Source: Darksidea phi (taxonomy: Eukaryota > Ascomycota > Dothideomycetes > Pleosporales > Lentitheciaceae). From it: a stretch of DNA of 64,000 bases. The DNA is taken from assembly GCA_030770425.1 (NCBI GenBank), contig JASJFT010000029.1, positions 1 to 64,000 of the forward strand, given 5' to 3'. This document shows positions 22,833 through 33,848 of the stretch, in pieces (within the stretch, counting starts at the first letter, position 1; the number at the start of each line of letters is the position of its first letter). A program made the position numbers and the translations under genes. Below the pieces are notes generated by a model. That model was given only the letters and a program-made list of their open reading frames with translations. It ran no database searches and had not been told where the DNA came from.

Positions 22833-23569
22833 CGTGGGGCTGTTTGCTGCAGGGTTGGTCTGGTCATCCTTCTGCGGGCGGAGCGAGATGAGGATTTTAC
22901 TGAGCGAGGACGAGACGGATATATGGCCTGCAGGGCATTTGCACAGTCAGCGAGTGTCGTGGTGGTGGTGATGGTAAGAGTGGTGTGGGAGGTGTGCGGG
23001 CGACACGGCCGTATTGTTTTGGTCGAGGGCTTGGAAACTTGCGACGTCAACAGCACTCGAGGACAGGAAGCTTATGAGAGCGTACCCCCGCCACGGTCCG
23101 GCCGCTACCGTCGCCAGAAACCGGCGAATTGAGACGGAATAGTAGCGATAGAACCGGTAGTAGATGGCGGTAGAGTGATGAGCGCAGCAGTGCGTCGGAG
23201 CAAGCAGTCGGTGAAATGCAAGCTGCTGGTTCGCTGGTAAAGCGGGTCACTGCAGCAAACAAGCCGGCTCGAGCTGAAGTGCGGTCCTACCAAGGAACAT
23301 ATCATAGATGGATCCTTGCTGTGCACACATATAATACACGACTACTGTACATGATGGTAAGAGCGTGCGCCTCTACCGACAATCCATTCGCTGTGTAACT
23401 TTTCCTCGGGGACTCGTTGGCGTCACCCAGCCTCTTTGTTTATGCTCCGTCATGGATGAAGCATGCGGCAGACCAAGCATCCCTGTCGCTTCGGCTCACC
23501 ACCCGCCGCGATCGCCATGCATCCAGAGCGTTCTGCGGAAAGAAGCACAAGCAGCATCTATCTACAACC
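22833..23569. other. Promoter of the RhoGEF and 3' flank of EBP gene
   Basis: About 740 bp. The part next to 22832 is GT/CA-rich and would be the RhoGEF leader. No coding feature seen. Confidence 0.5.
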
Positions 23570-24421
23570 CTACAGCCTCTTTTTCGCGCTCCCCTTCAGA
23601 ATCCCATCTGCCTTGTCCAGCGCCTCAAACGCTCTCCAGGTCGCGCCCACACTGGAGCAGAGCAGATACAGCGGGATGACGATCCAGAAGCTGTTCATGA
23701 ACACAAAGTATCCCCAGAAATACGCCGCTTCCGGCCGCGAGTACGAGAGATGGAGAATGTAATGGTCGAACATGCTCGTCGCGTAGTATAGGACGTCGCC
23801 GTAGAGCTGCCCGAGCGAGACGATGACCTGGAAGGCGTGGCGGAGGGGATGGTTGGTGGCGATGAGGGCGGCCGTCACGAAGGAGAGCGGGCCCCAGAAG
23901 ACCTGGCGAGTTTGTCAGCCCGGCGGCATGCGAGGGCGGGGGATACTTGCTGCCGTGATGGTCTCCATGCAGAGGACGAATGCATCCTGCGTGAGGTATC
24001 GCGAGTCGGAGAGCGAGTACTCCTTCCACAGCTGGCCGAACAGATCCTGCATGCCGCCCATGTTCCGGAAGTTGTACGCAAAGTAGCCTTCAAAGAACAG
24101 ATGAATGCATCCGCCTGCGCGCGTCAGTCACAGCGCCTCTTCACGGGAGCGCTCCGCATACACAGCACAAACCACCTGGCGCCCGTTAGCAAGTGTCGCG
24201 GCGGCTGTTGGGCTGCGCCGGTATACGCACAAGATGGTGATGAGATCAGACGCCGACGCACTTGGCCGCACCCGCTTCACAACCACGTACGTGACGCTGA
24301 AGATGGCGGCGCAGCCTGCCGCAAACATGGAGCAGAGCTCCAGCGTATTCCACTCATTGGCGAGGTAGCCCACAATCTTGGCCTCGACGGGATAGTACGG
24401 ATGCACGGAGGGGGTGGACAT
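23570..24421 (-). CDS. EBP-family (EXPERA) sterol delta8-delta7 isomerase-like protein
   Basis: Four exons: 24421-24231, a 14-nt microexon 24175-24162, 24114-23951 and 23902-23570, giving 233 aa. The junctions reconstruct the conserved ILWFVLCGCIHLFFEGYF and METITAVFWGPLSF. Four or five membrane spans are visible. Catalytic-type residues match human emopamil-binding protein: His73 and Glu77 (HLFFE), Glu119 (CMET) and Asn193 (FMNSFW). The C-terminus KKRL is a KKXX ER-retrieval signal, so the enzyme should sit in the ER. EBP moves the ring double bond from C8 to C7 in sterol synthesis. Most fungi also use the unrelated ERG2 isomerase, so the physiological substrate is uncertain. The third intron (23903-23950) begins GCAAGT, a GC-AG intron. 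Confidence 0.9.
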
Positions 24422-24974
24422 GGCGGGAATGATCAGGGCGGAGGAATGATGGAAGCATCAATTGATCAATTCCACCAGACGCGCCGGCGATGGTTTTTCT
24501 CGAATGGAGAAGGAGCTATGATCCCTGCCCGCCGCGTGCGCCCGGGTTTCATCCACATGGCACACAACCCCGGATTTCACACGAGCCCACGTGAGCGCTA
24601 AAGGTCCGCCTGCTCAAGTGACCCTCCCTCGAGACACTAACAACAACCGTCAACTGATGGCTGAGACTTCTTCCTCCCAACCCCGCAGTCTCTCCTTTGC
24701 CTTCTATCGATACCCGTTACGCATTGCCTGGCGTTCCTCATGTTTGAATGATTGTCTTGTCCGGCTTCCCAGCTGATTGTCGTCGAGTCCCACCGTCTAC
24801 CTTGCTGTCTTTTGACTTCGCCGTGAACCAGTGTCAGAAGACGCCCCCGGAGCATCTTATAGAGCGTATGATTCCCCGGGTTTGGAGGCGTCAACACAAC
24901 TGACGAGCTTCCCCAGATTCCGCACCAAGGCGAGCCCTCTGTCGCGTTTCTTCCACGTGTACATTCCCTTGAAC
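24422..24974. other. Divergent promoter region between EBP and alpha-galactosidase genes
   Basis: A 553-bp shared upstream region. A short AT palindrome (ATCAATTGATCAATT, about 24457-24471) lies close to the EBP start. No gene seen. Confidence 0.5.
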
Positions 24975-26566
24975 ATGTTGTTCGCCTCTATTGTTCTCGG
25001 TCATCTTATCTCGGGTGGGACGGCCCTCGTGCTGAAAGACAACGTGGGCAGGTTACCAGCTCTGGGCGTACGTTGCCAGATTCTCAATTTCGTGCGAGTA
25101 CCTCGGCATCAGCACGTCTAACGCTTGGCAGTGGAATTCGTGGAACGCGTACCATTGCGATATCACCGAATCGCAGTTTTTGACTGCGGCCCAGAAATTC
25201 ATTGAACTGGGTTTAAAGGTACCGCCATTGCTACTACGCCTGCCGAGGTTTTGCGACTGACGACGTACAGGATGCGGGATACGAGTACGTAAACATTGAT
25301 GATTGCTGGCAAGTCAAGACACATCGCGATGCGAACACGAGCCGTTTGATTCCGGATCCCGACCGCTTTCCGGACGGGATTAACGGAACTGCCAAAAAGA
25401 TCCATGACCTGGGCCTTAAAATCGGTATCTACAGCAGCGCTGGTTACCTTGTAAGCCCGCCAGTCCAATGCATTCCAAACGCCAGAGGGTGCTATACAAA
25501 ATGATGACCTGACTCTTTCAGACTTGTGCTCAATACCCCGCTTCGCTTGGGTATGAAGATATTGATGCTGCAACATGGGCTGAGTGGGAGATTGACTATT
25601 TAAAATACGACAACTGCTTTGTACCCGCGGAACTGGAGGATGAGTGCTGGTTCTGCGTGCCAGAAAACCGTGGCGACATTGTAAATGGCACCTGTACGTC
25701 TCACCACTACAACATAACCGCAGCATGATTTTGACGAGTATGTAGGCACAACGGCTACAAACCTTTGCCCGCCAAACTACGACTACTCCCAGTCCAACAC
25801 GGCCAAGCGCTTTGCCGCTATGCGTGACGCTCTTCTGGCCCAGAACCGCACCATCCTCTATTCCCTCTGTGAATGGGGCAACGCCAACGTTCAAACCTGG
25901 GGTAACCAAACCGGCTCATCCTGGCGTCACTCCGGCGACATCGATCCTAGCTGGCGTCGCGTGCTTGACCTGCTAAATCAGAATTCCTTCCATCTCAACC
26001 ACGTAGATTTCTGGGGTCACTCCGATGCGGACATGCTCGAGGTAGGCAACGGGTTGAGTCTACCACAAAGTCGCACGCATTTTGCGCTTTGGGCTGCTAT
26101 GAAGAGCCCGCTTCTCATCGGCACTGATCTTTCGCGGATTTCTCAGGCTGAGGTGGATATTCTGAAGAACAAGTACCTCCTAGCTTTCTCGCAGGACGAC
26201 GTCTATGGCAAGCCAGCCACACCGTACAAGTGGGGTACCAATCCCGACTGGACCTTCAACGCATCCTTCCCCGCCGAATTCTGGAGCGGTGCGTCAAGCA
26301 ATGGCACACTGGTACTGGCGTTCAATCCGTATGTTGAGACTCGGAACAAGACGCTGGATTTCATGGAGATCCCGCAATTAGGTTGCGGGAAGTACCAGGT
26401 CACGGATATCTGGACGGGCAAGGACTTGGGATGCGTGGATGGAAAGATTCACGCGCAGGTTGAAGGTCATGATACGGTGGGCTTTTTGGTAGGGGAGGAG
26501 TGCGAGGGTACCGATTTCACTTCGCCACGTCTCGGTGGCCAGGAGCCGCTGAAGGTGGAGGCATGA
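24975..26566 (+). CDS. GH27 alpha-galactosidase, secreted
   Basis: Five exons: 24975-25067, 25132-25218, 25271-25450, 25522-25693 and 25746-26566, giving 450 aa. The signal peptide is [19 protein letters not shown]. The mature protein opens with the GH27 pattern [15 protein letters not shown]. It has NIDDCWQ, the nucleophile Asp150 in YLKYDNC, the acid/base Asp242 in WRHSGDI, and [16 protein letters not shown]. It has several N-glycosylation sites. The C-terminal beta-sandwich ends LKVEA, the right length for fungal AglB-type enzymes. It removes terminal alpha-1,6-galactose from galactomannans and raffinose-type sugars outside the cell. The four introns are 52-71 bp, all standard GT..AG. Confidence 0.95.
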
Positions 26567-26901
26567 AGAAGGCTTGATTTTGCATAGCATTGGAGGAGGA
26601 CTGTTGTACAGTGACTGCATTTTTGCGTCGGCATTATTCCTAGCATTACTGTAGCATAGACCGTTCAATGATTTCCGTGCCATACCGTTAGCAAAGGCGA
26701 CGTCATGTGCCGCGTCTTGCCAGAGTCCAACAAGCCTCTATTGTAACACTACTTAGTAGGCAATAGCAAGCCCAGCAAGTATGTAGTTGCCCAAGCTGAT
26801 GATACTTTCGATACTTGTCGGTCCAGCCAGTCAACTAGATGGTAGAAGGAAAGGTGACGGGCGACCTATCGATATGGCTCATGTAGCGCGGTGTCTAGCG
26901 C
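26567..26901. other. 3' flank of alpha-galactosidase
   Basis: About 335 bp with no gene visible. It ends at the TA target of the MITE. Confidence 0.5.
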
Positions 26902-27287
26902 TAACGTGTTTTATCAGTCCCCGGCCCGAATCACTCCTTGGGAAAAACCACACCTTCCTATCTTAACAACGGCTTAATAATAAAATTTAAAACTCTATAC
27001 TTAGGCTTTAGTACCTAAAGTCTTACAGTAGCAGGCCTAGCCATTATCAAGATATCGTGTTTTGGCCCCCAATTTCAAGCTAAATTGCTACATCTCTAGA
27101 ACTGCTTAATAAAATACTTCGAGAGTCTAATAGTAGTTATAAAATAAATATAAACGGCTAAGTATAGAGTTTCAGATTATTTTATTAAGCCGTTGCTAAG
27201 ATATAAAGGTGCGATTTTTCCCATTTTTGGTGGGTTTTTGGGGTGGGCCGAAAAGTGATTCGGGCCGGGGACTGATAAAACACGTTA
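26902..27287. mobile_element. 382-bp MITE with perfect terminal inverted repeats and TA target duplication
   Basis: The element spans 26904-27285. Its ends read ACGTGTTTTATCAGTCCCCG inward on both strands. The match is perfect over 32 bp (to AATCACT), and TA lies outside each end (26902-26903, 27286-27287). Inside, the arms continue to pair imperfectly for about another 90 bp: ACAACGGCTTAATAA and CTCTATACTTAG on the left face their complements on the right. The element could fold into one long hairpin. The core is AT-rich with no ORF. TA duplication and this architecture fit a non-autonomous Tc1/mariner-pogo-type element. It sits 200 bp upstream of the class II aldolase start. Confidence 0.9.
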
Positions 27288-27485
27288 AGGTCATGACCCC
27301 GCATTTGACCCTTCCATCAAACATGGTTTAAGGTAATTATAATACCCACTTCGGCTGGGACCATCTTCCTGACTGTGTGTAAGTGCGGCAAGCGACTGCT
27401 ATTGTAGGGCGTTCCTATGATATACACCAACCCTCCTTCAGCAGACATCCACATCTTTTTCTCTCCTGTGACTCAACCGTTCACC

Positions 27486-28442
27486 ATGGCACCCTCCGCT
27501 GTTCCTCTTGATCACACCCCCGCCCCCGCTCCATCTACCAAGGTGAACGTCCTAAAACCAAAAGCCGACCCCACCAAAGCACAGACCCCCCTCCAAGCCA
27601 TCTCCCAAGGCGTCTGCCTCCCCGGCATTCCCCTCTTCTCATCCTACGACAAACAACGTGCATGGATCCTCTCCCATATGGCCGGTGCCTTCCGCGTCTT
27701 TGCACGCAAAGGCTTCACCGAAGGCATGTCGGGTCACATCTCGGTCCGTGATCCCGAAAACCCAGAGACTTTCTGGACGAACCCCCTCGGCAAGCATTTC
27801 GCCACGCTCAAAGCCTCCGATATGGTCTTAGTCGACTACGACGGCAAGGTCGTTGGCGGAAACAGGACGCGGCCGGCAAATGCGGCAGGGTTTCTAATCC
27901 ATTCGGCGGTGCATAAGGCGAGGCCGGATGTGCATGCCGCTTGCCATTGCCATGGAAAGGCGGGGAAAGCGTGGAGTGCGTTTGGGAGGAAATTGGATAT
28001 GATCAACCAGGATGTTACGTATTTTTACGGTGAGGCGCAGGCGCTTTACGAGGAGTTCGGGGGTGTGGTTTTGGAGGAGGCAGAAGGGAAGAGGCTTGCT
28101 GCTGCGTTGGGACCGAAGGGCAAGGGGATGATTTTGAGGAATCATGGTTTGTTGGTGAGCTTGCGTTGCTTCGAATAGGGACGGGTTGGCCACTGACGTG
28201 CACAGACTGTGGGAAGCACCGTCGACGAAGCCGCATACCTGTACACACTCATGGAGCGCTCCTGTGAGGTCCAGCTCATGGTCGAAGCCGCAGCCGCCAA
28301 TGGCATTCCCAAGATCTACATCGACGACGACGCAGCAGCTTACACATTCAAAATGTCGAGTGACCCGGAGAGCTTATACTGGGAGTTCCAGCCAGATCTA
28401 GAGTACGAGTATGAGATGAGTGGAAGCGTGTTCGAGAACTAA
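27486..28442 (+). CDS. Class II aldolase/adducin domain protein
   Basis: Two exons, 27486-28154 and 28206-28442 (51-bp intron GTGAGC..ACAG), give 301 aa. Residues about 60-270 form the class II aldolase/adducin N-terminal domain. It has GFTEGMSGHISVRDP, the metal-binding HCHGKAGKAW region (HACHCHG), and RNHGLLTVGSTVDEAAYLY. Bacterial relatives are fuculose- or ribulose-phosphate aldolases; the fungal cytosolic members have no established substrate. The first 45 residues are Pro/Ala-rich and not conserved. The ATG at 27486 has a good context (caccATGg). An in-frame upstream ATG at 27417 is less likely. The MITE lies in its promoter and might affect expression (inference). Confidence 0.92.
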
Positions 28443-29497
28443 CGCTGGAGGGTTTACTGCAAATCTTGTTGTCTTTGGAGTCTTAGGCAGATAGACGAAC
28501 CATTTACAATGTGCACAGACGTGCGCTGGTTGTTCAGACCACATGGAAATGTTGGCGATGTGGCTTGCTGACTAACCGACGGCCTACTCACTGCCACTGC
28601 TGACTAAATAGCGTGCGCACTGCCACCACCGCTCTACCAGCCACGGGGGCCTGACAACGCCGACCAGACCTTTGTCCTCTTCCACTCTCCGGCAATCCGC
28701 CGTCACCGAGGACCGCTATGCATGCACGGCTCCGCTCCGCTACCGGCCCGTCGACATTGCGCACACATGCCTGAATAAGCAGGTTGTTACTTTGTCCGCT
28801 GGCTTTGCAGTGCACTGAACTGGGCGAAGTCCGCGTTTCACCCAGCACGTGTTTCACCGCTGCGCACCGTCGACTGGCGGCACGCGACACACTCCGAAGT
28901 CTCGAACGAGAGCAACAACGCACGGCGGAGAGGTGTCTTTTGCAGGCAGCCAGATACGCTGCGAGGAGCGAGGCGGTGGGTGGTGTGGCGGTGCTTGGGC
29001 GGAACACGCAGCTGCGCAGTAAGGCCAGCGCTGCACAGTACATTAGCAACACGCCCCCACAATCAACCGTCGCACCTGTCACCATTCTTCCGTCTGTCGC
29101 ATCTCCCACCCACATGTCCCCCTCCAAAGCACGCGGAGAAAATAATCTGACGGCAGCATTCGCCTAGTCGGATCCGGCAGCCTCTGTACCGCGGCGGGAG
29201 TCTTGGGTCCTGCACAGTTCTACTCGGACTACGTAACGCGGGGCCAGGCGGGCGATCCCCTGTTGCGCGCGTGTGTTCCCTCTGGAGAGCGCCCCACTCG
29301 GTGTCCGTAACACAGCGCTGCACATGGCCCTCACAATGCTGCAGTCTCCGCATTGCGCGACGCGCTTCATGCATTGCCATGAGTATATGATGGGAGCCGC
29401 ATCTCCGCTGCAATGCCATCGTAGCACTGTTGGATTCATCACGCTCGCTGCACTCGTACTCACCCTTCTCGCAATACTCTACACCCGATTCGGAAAG
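28443..29497. other. Intergenic region, about 1 kb, GC-rich
   Basis: Several open frames occur on both strands because of high GC content, but none has domain-like features. The part just before 29498 could encode an N-terminal extension of the next gene (see that entry). Confidence 0.45.
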
Positions 29498-30400
29498 ATG
29501 CAGTCGGCACCCTTTCCCTTTTTGGAACTGCCCCTCGAGCTGAGGACCATGGTCTACAACAATCTGCTCGAGGACCCGTACTATCCACCGCCTCCACCAT
29601 GTTCCAAACACCACGGCTCGCCTTTCAGCTGGTTGATGCCAGGCCTCTTCCCCCCGAGCCCCACCACCACTCCATCTCATCATCACCGGACAACAAAGCC
29701 CAGCAACTGGCTCTTCATCGCCAACAAGCAGACCTACAATGAGTACATGGAGATTATGTGCAAAAAGACAACCTTCCATCTTACCGTATCCCCACAAAAC
29801 TACGCCGTGCCCATCCCGCCAACAGCCGAGCCCAGAGCCATCGAGGAAAAGCCCACAAAGCCCACCGAAACCAAACACATCTGGAACATTGCCCCAGAAA
29901 CCCTCAAGCATCTTCACAAATGCGATATCAAACTCATCACCACAAGTGCCATGCTCGGCGTCACCGACCCGCGCAACATGAAACCCGGAGACTGGGCACT
30001 CGCAAAGCAAATCCGCGAAGAGCTGAAAGAAGTCTCCAACGTGCGGGAGCTAAACCTCCAAGTAAAAGCCATCGGCGACCCCCTCTGGAACCCGCTTTGG
30101 GTTTGGTACCATGCCTCGCAATCTCTCAAATCCATGGGCTCTTCTACCGAGCCTGCGACCCCGACAGGCCCGAAGCTCAATCGCATCACTTTCTCATTAG
30201 ACACCTGGTCCCCCGGCGAGAACTTTCTCGAGCGCGATGCAGAGAACGGCAACCAATGGGCCTGGAAGTGTCTGCATAACCACTGTGTGGCATCGGATGG
30301 GCCAGGCGAGGTCTCAGTCCGCGAATTCTGTGCGAGGCTCTATATGGAGTGTCTTACATGTCGGCCAGAATTGGACAACGACAATGAGGAGGAACAATGA
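29498..30400 (+). CDS. F-box/2EXR-like domain protein
   Basis: A single exon of 300 codons from ATG 29498. The N-terminus FPFLELPLELRTMVYNNLLED has the F-box-like pattern common in expanded fungal families. These proteins act as substrate adaptors or remain uncharacterised. The middle is Pro/His-rich. The remainder is mixed alpha/beta, including KHIWNIAPETLKHLHKCDI, without a recognised repeat. The open frame extends upstream to 29273 and would add a hydrophobic segment (GFITLAALVLTLLAILY). If that start is used, the protein would be membrane-anchored, which is unusual for an F-box protein. I prefer 29498 because the F-box normally sits at the N-terminus. Confidence 0.75.
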   Translation: MQSAPFPFLELPLELRTMVYNNLLEDPYYPPPPPCSKHHGSPFSWLMPGLFPPSPTTTPSHHHRTTKPSNWLFIANKQTYNEYMEIMCKKTTFHLTVSPQNYAVPIPPTAEPRAIEEKPTKPTETKHIWNIAPETLKHLHKCDIKLITTSAMLGVTDPRNMKPGDWALAKQIREELKEVSNVRELNLQVKAIGDPLWNPLWVWYHASQSLKSMGSSTEPATPTGPKLNRITFSLDTWSPGENFLERDAENGNQWAWKCLHNHCVASDGPGEVSVREFCARLYMECLTCRPELDNDNEEEQ

Positions 30401-31158
30401 CTAGGTGATTCTGCACTTTGGATTGCGTTGTTGATGCGGCGGTATGACATTCTACCGCGGGTGCCTACTTGATTTAGAGCTGCATATGACTTGCATGTAC
30501 GCCGGTGGACTTAATACAGACGTTGCATTAGCGGGGTTTTGGTGGGTTTTCTTTTGACATTTATGTGTTTACTTGCCTGCATAGCGAAGGCGTTTGGTCA
30601 CATTCATTGCATTGCATTTCCAAATCTGGATCAAGCATAAAAATCATATTCCATACATTTGATTCTGTTGTCCTAACATCGTGTCTTCTCCTCTAATTGC
30701 CGAAACTCGTCACTCATCAGGAAGGTCATAGCCAACCTCTTGCCCAAAGCGACCCTCGACATCAATCTAGTGGGCTTAGAGTGGAATAGTCCGGCACTCC
30801 GGAGATCGTGTTCGACACTTTTTTTTTTCTTTTTGGCTCTGCGATGCGGAATTTCAATCCCGCGTTCTTCTCCATGTCCGACGCCGAAGCGATGGCACGA
30901 CGCCTTCGCACGCCCAAGGTGCAGCGATGCCGCGAATCCGATGCCGCCCAACCAACCCCCAAAAGAGTAGCGGGAGGTCTGCAAAGGTCTCTATCCAGGT
31001 GAAATTTTCTAGTGTGCAACGAAGATGAATTACTCGGCCCCAGAGCCGAGTGACTACCGGGAATGAAAACCGAGCAGTTTAGGGTCACTGTGCTTTCTAC
31101 ACCCCTTCCGTCGTATTTCACTTAGAAACTAATGCCGCCGCCATTCACCGTCTTCCAC
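30401..31158. other. Intergenic region, no gene seen
   Basis: About 760 bp between the stops of the F-box-like gene and the ferroxidase (convergent ends). It contains a T9 run (about 30820). No supported feature. Confidence 0.5.
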
Positions 31159-33196
31159 CTAGATCTTCAAACCATACCATCCGATGACACCCATGCCCAC
31201 GAAAGCAGCCAGAATACTAAACACCAACGCTACGATACCCCTCGCTTCGAATCCCTCCGGTAATACGCCCGGACTCCTATTCTCCCCGCTCAAATCCTCG
31301 AAATTCGCTATATTCCCCGCCGCGTTGCCCTCTATTGGCACCATTCGCTCCTTACAAGCCTGCAAGTGGTCCTGTGGGATCTTACCGTTGAGTTTAGATT
31401 GGATATCTAGTGGAGACTCGATAATGGTGGCGACGAGACCCGAAGCTACATGCCATTCGATATGGCAGTGGAAGAGCCAAATGCCGGGGTTGTCGGAGCG
31501 GAAGCGAAGCACAATGTTGCCGTTGGGGTGGACGAGGACGGTGTCGCGGCGCATGGGGGTTCGGGGGAAATCGTCTGCCACGCTAGTATCGTAGAAACCG
31601 GCTTCCTCGTCACTGCGGTAGACTACTTGGAAGGCGTGACCGTGCAGATGGAAGGGGTGTCTGTTGGAACGTTTGTGAGTGGTTTGACGGATGAATGGAG
31701 GTGGATGAGGGCACGCTTACTTTCCGGGGTCATCGTTGTTTAAGATTATTTCGATAACTTGGTTTGCTTCGAGGATGAATTGGTTGGTGTTAGAGCCATA
31801 GATGGCGGGGTTTGTGGCGTTTTGGCCGGTAGAGAGGACGGTGTAGAGGGTGGGCACTTTGGGGAGGACATATGTTATGTCATTGAAGAAGGCGCTGTAA
31901 GTGAGTTAGCCACGGGTCTCAATCTATCCACCCCCTGATATGGTCCCGTCAATGAAAACACTCTTGCAAAATACTCACTAATTCGCCCCATCATCTAGAT
32001 TGTCCATCTTCAGGTCAAGCTGGATAGTATGATCAACACGATCATACAACTCCTCCTTATCGAGGGGCACGAGCCCAAAATCATCGAAAGGCTCGAAACT
32101 GTCCACCTCCTTCGGACCCGGCATCTCTTTCCCATCATCGTAGACCAACCAACCCGTTACGTTCGGATTGAGACCATCGGGTACTACATCGAACAAGTCC
32201 TAGAACAAGCAATCGTCAACACTACTGCTTGACTAAATTGCTAAGCTCGCCAAGCTTCTGAGACAAAAGCTTGGCCTTTCGCTCATGTGCAAGGGGGTGA
32301 CTAGTCCGTACCTGGTCCATGCTGCCGACGAAGGCGAAGTTACTGTCGGAGCTATTTTTGGCGGTAACGAGAACACTCCAGCGTTGTGCGGCAGTCATAT
32401 AGATCATGTCGGCTTCAGAGGGCTCGGTGTAGATACCATCCACTTCGACGATCTGCATGGTATGGTCTTCAAACCAGACGTACTGCGCTGCGAAAGCGCC
32501 CATGTTGATCATTCGGAACTTGTACGTCTTTCCCGGTTCGATCTTGACCGCTAGGTTCTGCGTCTCATTTATGAGGGCGGATTGGGGTACTGGCTCGGCC
32601 CCAGACGGATTTGCAACGTTGATGAAGTCCGCGAGGAGATCGTTCATCATGCCATGGTACCAGTCTGAGAAAGTGAGGACAATCTCTTCGTCGTAGAGAT
32701 GTTTGTGAGGGTCGTCCGGGTCTTCGACTATGAATGGACCGCGCAAGCCATCTGGATATTGACCTCGTACATGGGAGTGATACCAATACGTTCCTGGTTG
32801 GTCAACCTGAAGTCATTAGCAGATGTTGCTGCTCGACCACACTGGACTCACTGTGAAGTTATATGTGAAGGAGCTTCCTGGCTGGATCGCACATTGAGTG
32901 ACTTGATCCGGTCCGTCCATGTGCGTTGTACCATTTTGATACAGACCGTGGAAATGCAAACTTGTCGTCTCATTTCCGAGCGAGTTCTTGACCTTGACGA
33001 CTATCTGATCGCCCTTGGTCACCCTAATGGTAGGAATGGGCCATTGGCCATTGATGCCGATGACAGGACGGATCTGCAGGCCGTCTGGGTTTGCGTAGAC
33101 CCACGATACGTCGAAGTCGTACGTGACGGTCGCACAATGGACAATTGAGATGAGGAGGGATATTGGAAGGAGAAAGTTGGACAAGGAAATGGCCAT
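31159..33196 (-). CDS. FET3: Multicopper ferroxidase, Fet3-like
   Basis: Five exons: 33196-32852, 32806-32312, 32199-31979, 31894-31721 and 31660-31159, giving 578 aa. There is a signal peptide ([15 protein letters not shown]), then three cupredoxin domains with all copper motifs: HFHG (81-84), WYHSH (123-127), HPFHLHGH and HCHIEWH. The C-terminal membrane anchor is [29 protein letters not shown], leaving a tiny cytosolic end. This topology, plus divergent pairing with an FTR1 permease, marks it as the Fet3-type ferroxidase rather than a laccase. It oxidises Fe2+ to Fe3+ at the plasma membrane and hands it to Ftr1. Four ATCTGATAA motifs in the shared promoter predict iron repression by a SreA-type GATA factor. 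The second intron is relatively long (112 bp). Confidence 0.93.
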
Positions 33197-33425
33197 TGTG
33201 AAAGCTGGAGAGCTCAAAAGCTCACAGTGGTTGCGGGACGACAAAAGTACGCGGGCACCCCCGGGATAGCGCCGTAACAGCAAACATGGAGCCCACCAGG
33301 GTAGGCGAGACGGGGGCAGCTGATGGAAGAGATTAGATTGATAAAGGCAGCTTCGAAACAACACATCCCTGCGCCTCTGCCGCTTATTAGCCAATGCATT
33401 CACTGATACGGAGCTTCGGCCAGAC

Positions 33426-33434
33426 TTATCAGAT
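33426..33434 (-). promoter_or_regulatory. SreA-type GATA site
   Basis: TTATCAGAT, the reverse complement of ATCTGATAA; exact match to the ATCWGATAA consensus. Confidence 0.8.
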
Positions 33435-33504
33435 TATGTCTTCGCTTCGCATCAAGCCATGAAGCGGGCTCTGCGAACCGTGTGACAGACGTTGCCCGAT
33501 TCTC

Positions 33505-33513
33505 ATCTGATAA
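33505..33513 (+). promoter_or_regulatory. SreA-type GATA site
   Basis: ATCTGATAA, exact match to the consensus, about 310 bp upstream of the FET3 start. Confidence 0.8.
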
Positions 33514-33672
33514 CAAAAAGCATGCAGTGTCTAGAGCGACCGACCGAAGTCCAAGGCGCGTTGCCGAAGCTTAGCCTTGCGCGATATTCCTTGATTTGGT
33601 TAGTGAGCCGCCATCGGATAACCTCCGCCCTCAGCGACTGGAGAGGGAGTGTATTTAGTTGGGTGTAGGTGC

Positions 33673-33681
33673 TTATCAGAT
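33673..33681 (-). promoter_or_regulatory. SreA-type GATA site
   Basis: TTATCAGAT, exact match on the minus strand, about 270 bp upstream of the FTR1 start. Confidence 0.8.
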
Positions 33682-33839
33682 GGCTTGACACATGCAGAGC
33701 CGTCATGCACCTGGTGAGGCAGCAACGGGGTCGCCGATGTTGATTGAGCTCGCTTACTAGGGTTGGTTTACAAATTGCAAGCTTAGCCGGTATTCGGCTC
33801 ATATCAGGCGGACACCTTTTTTTATCTGATTAGATCTGC

Positions 33840-33848
33840 ATCTGATAA
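33840..33848 (+). promoter_or_regulatory. SreA-type GATA site
   Basis: ATCTGATAA, exact match, about 100 bp upstream of the FTR1 start. A one-mismatch copy (ATCTGATTA) lies 8 bp before it. Confidence 0.8.

Noticed and set aside
28588..30010. Long minus-strand frames opposite and before the F-box-like gene
   Set aside because: Cys/Arg/Gly-rich translations without any family pattern, explained by high GC and by the coding strand.
31159..33196. Laccase annotation for the multicopper oxidase
   Set aside because: The C-terminal membrane anchor and divergent pairing with an FTR1 permease fit a ferroxidase better.
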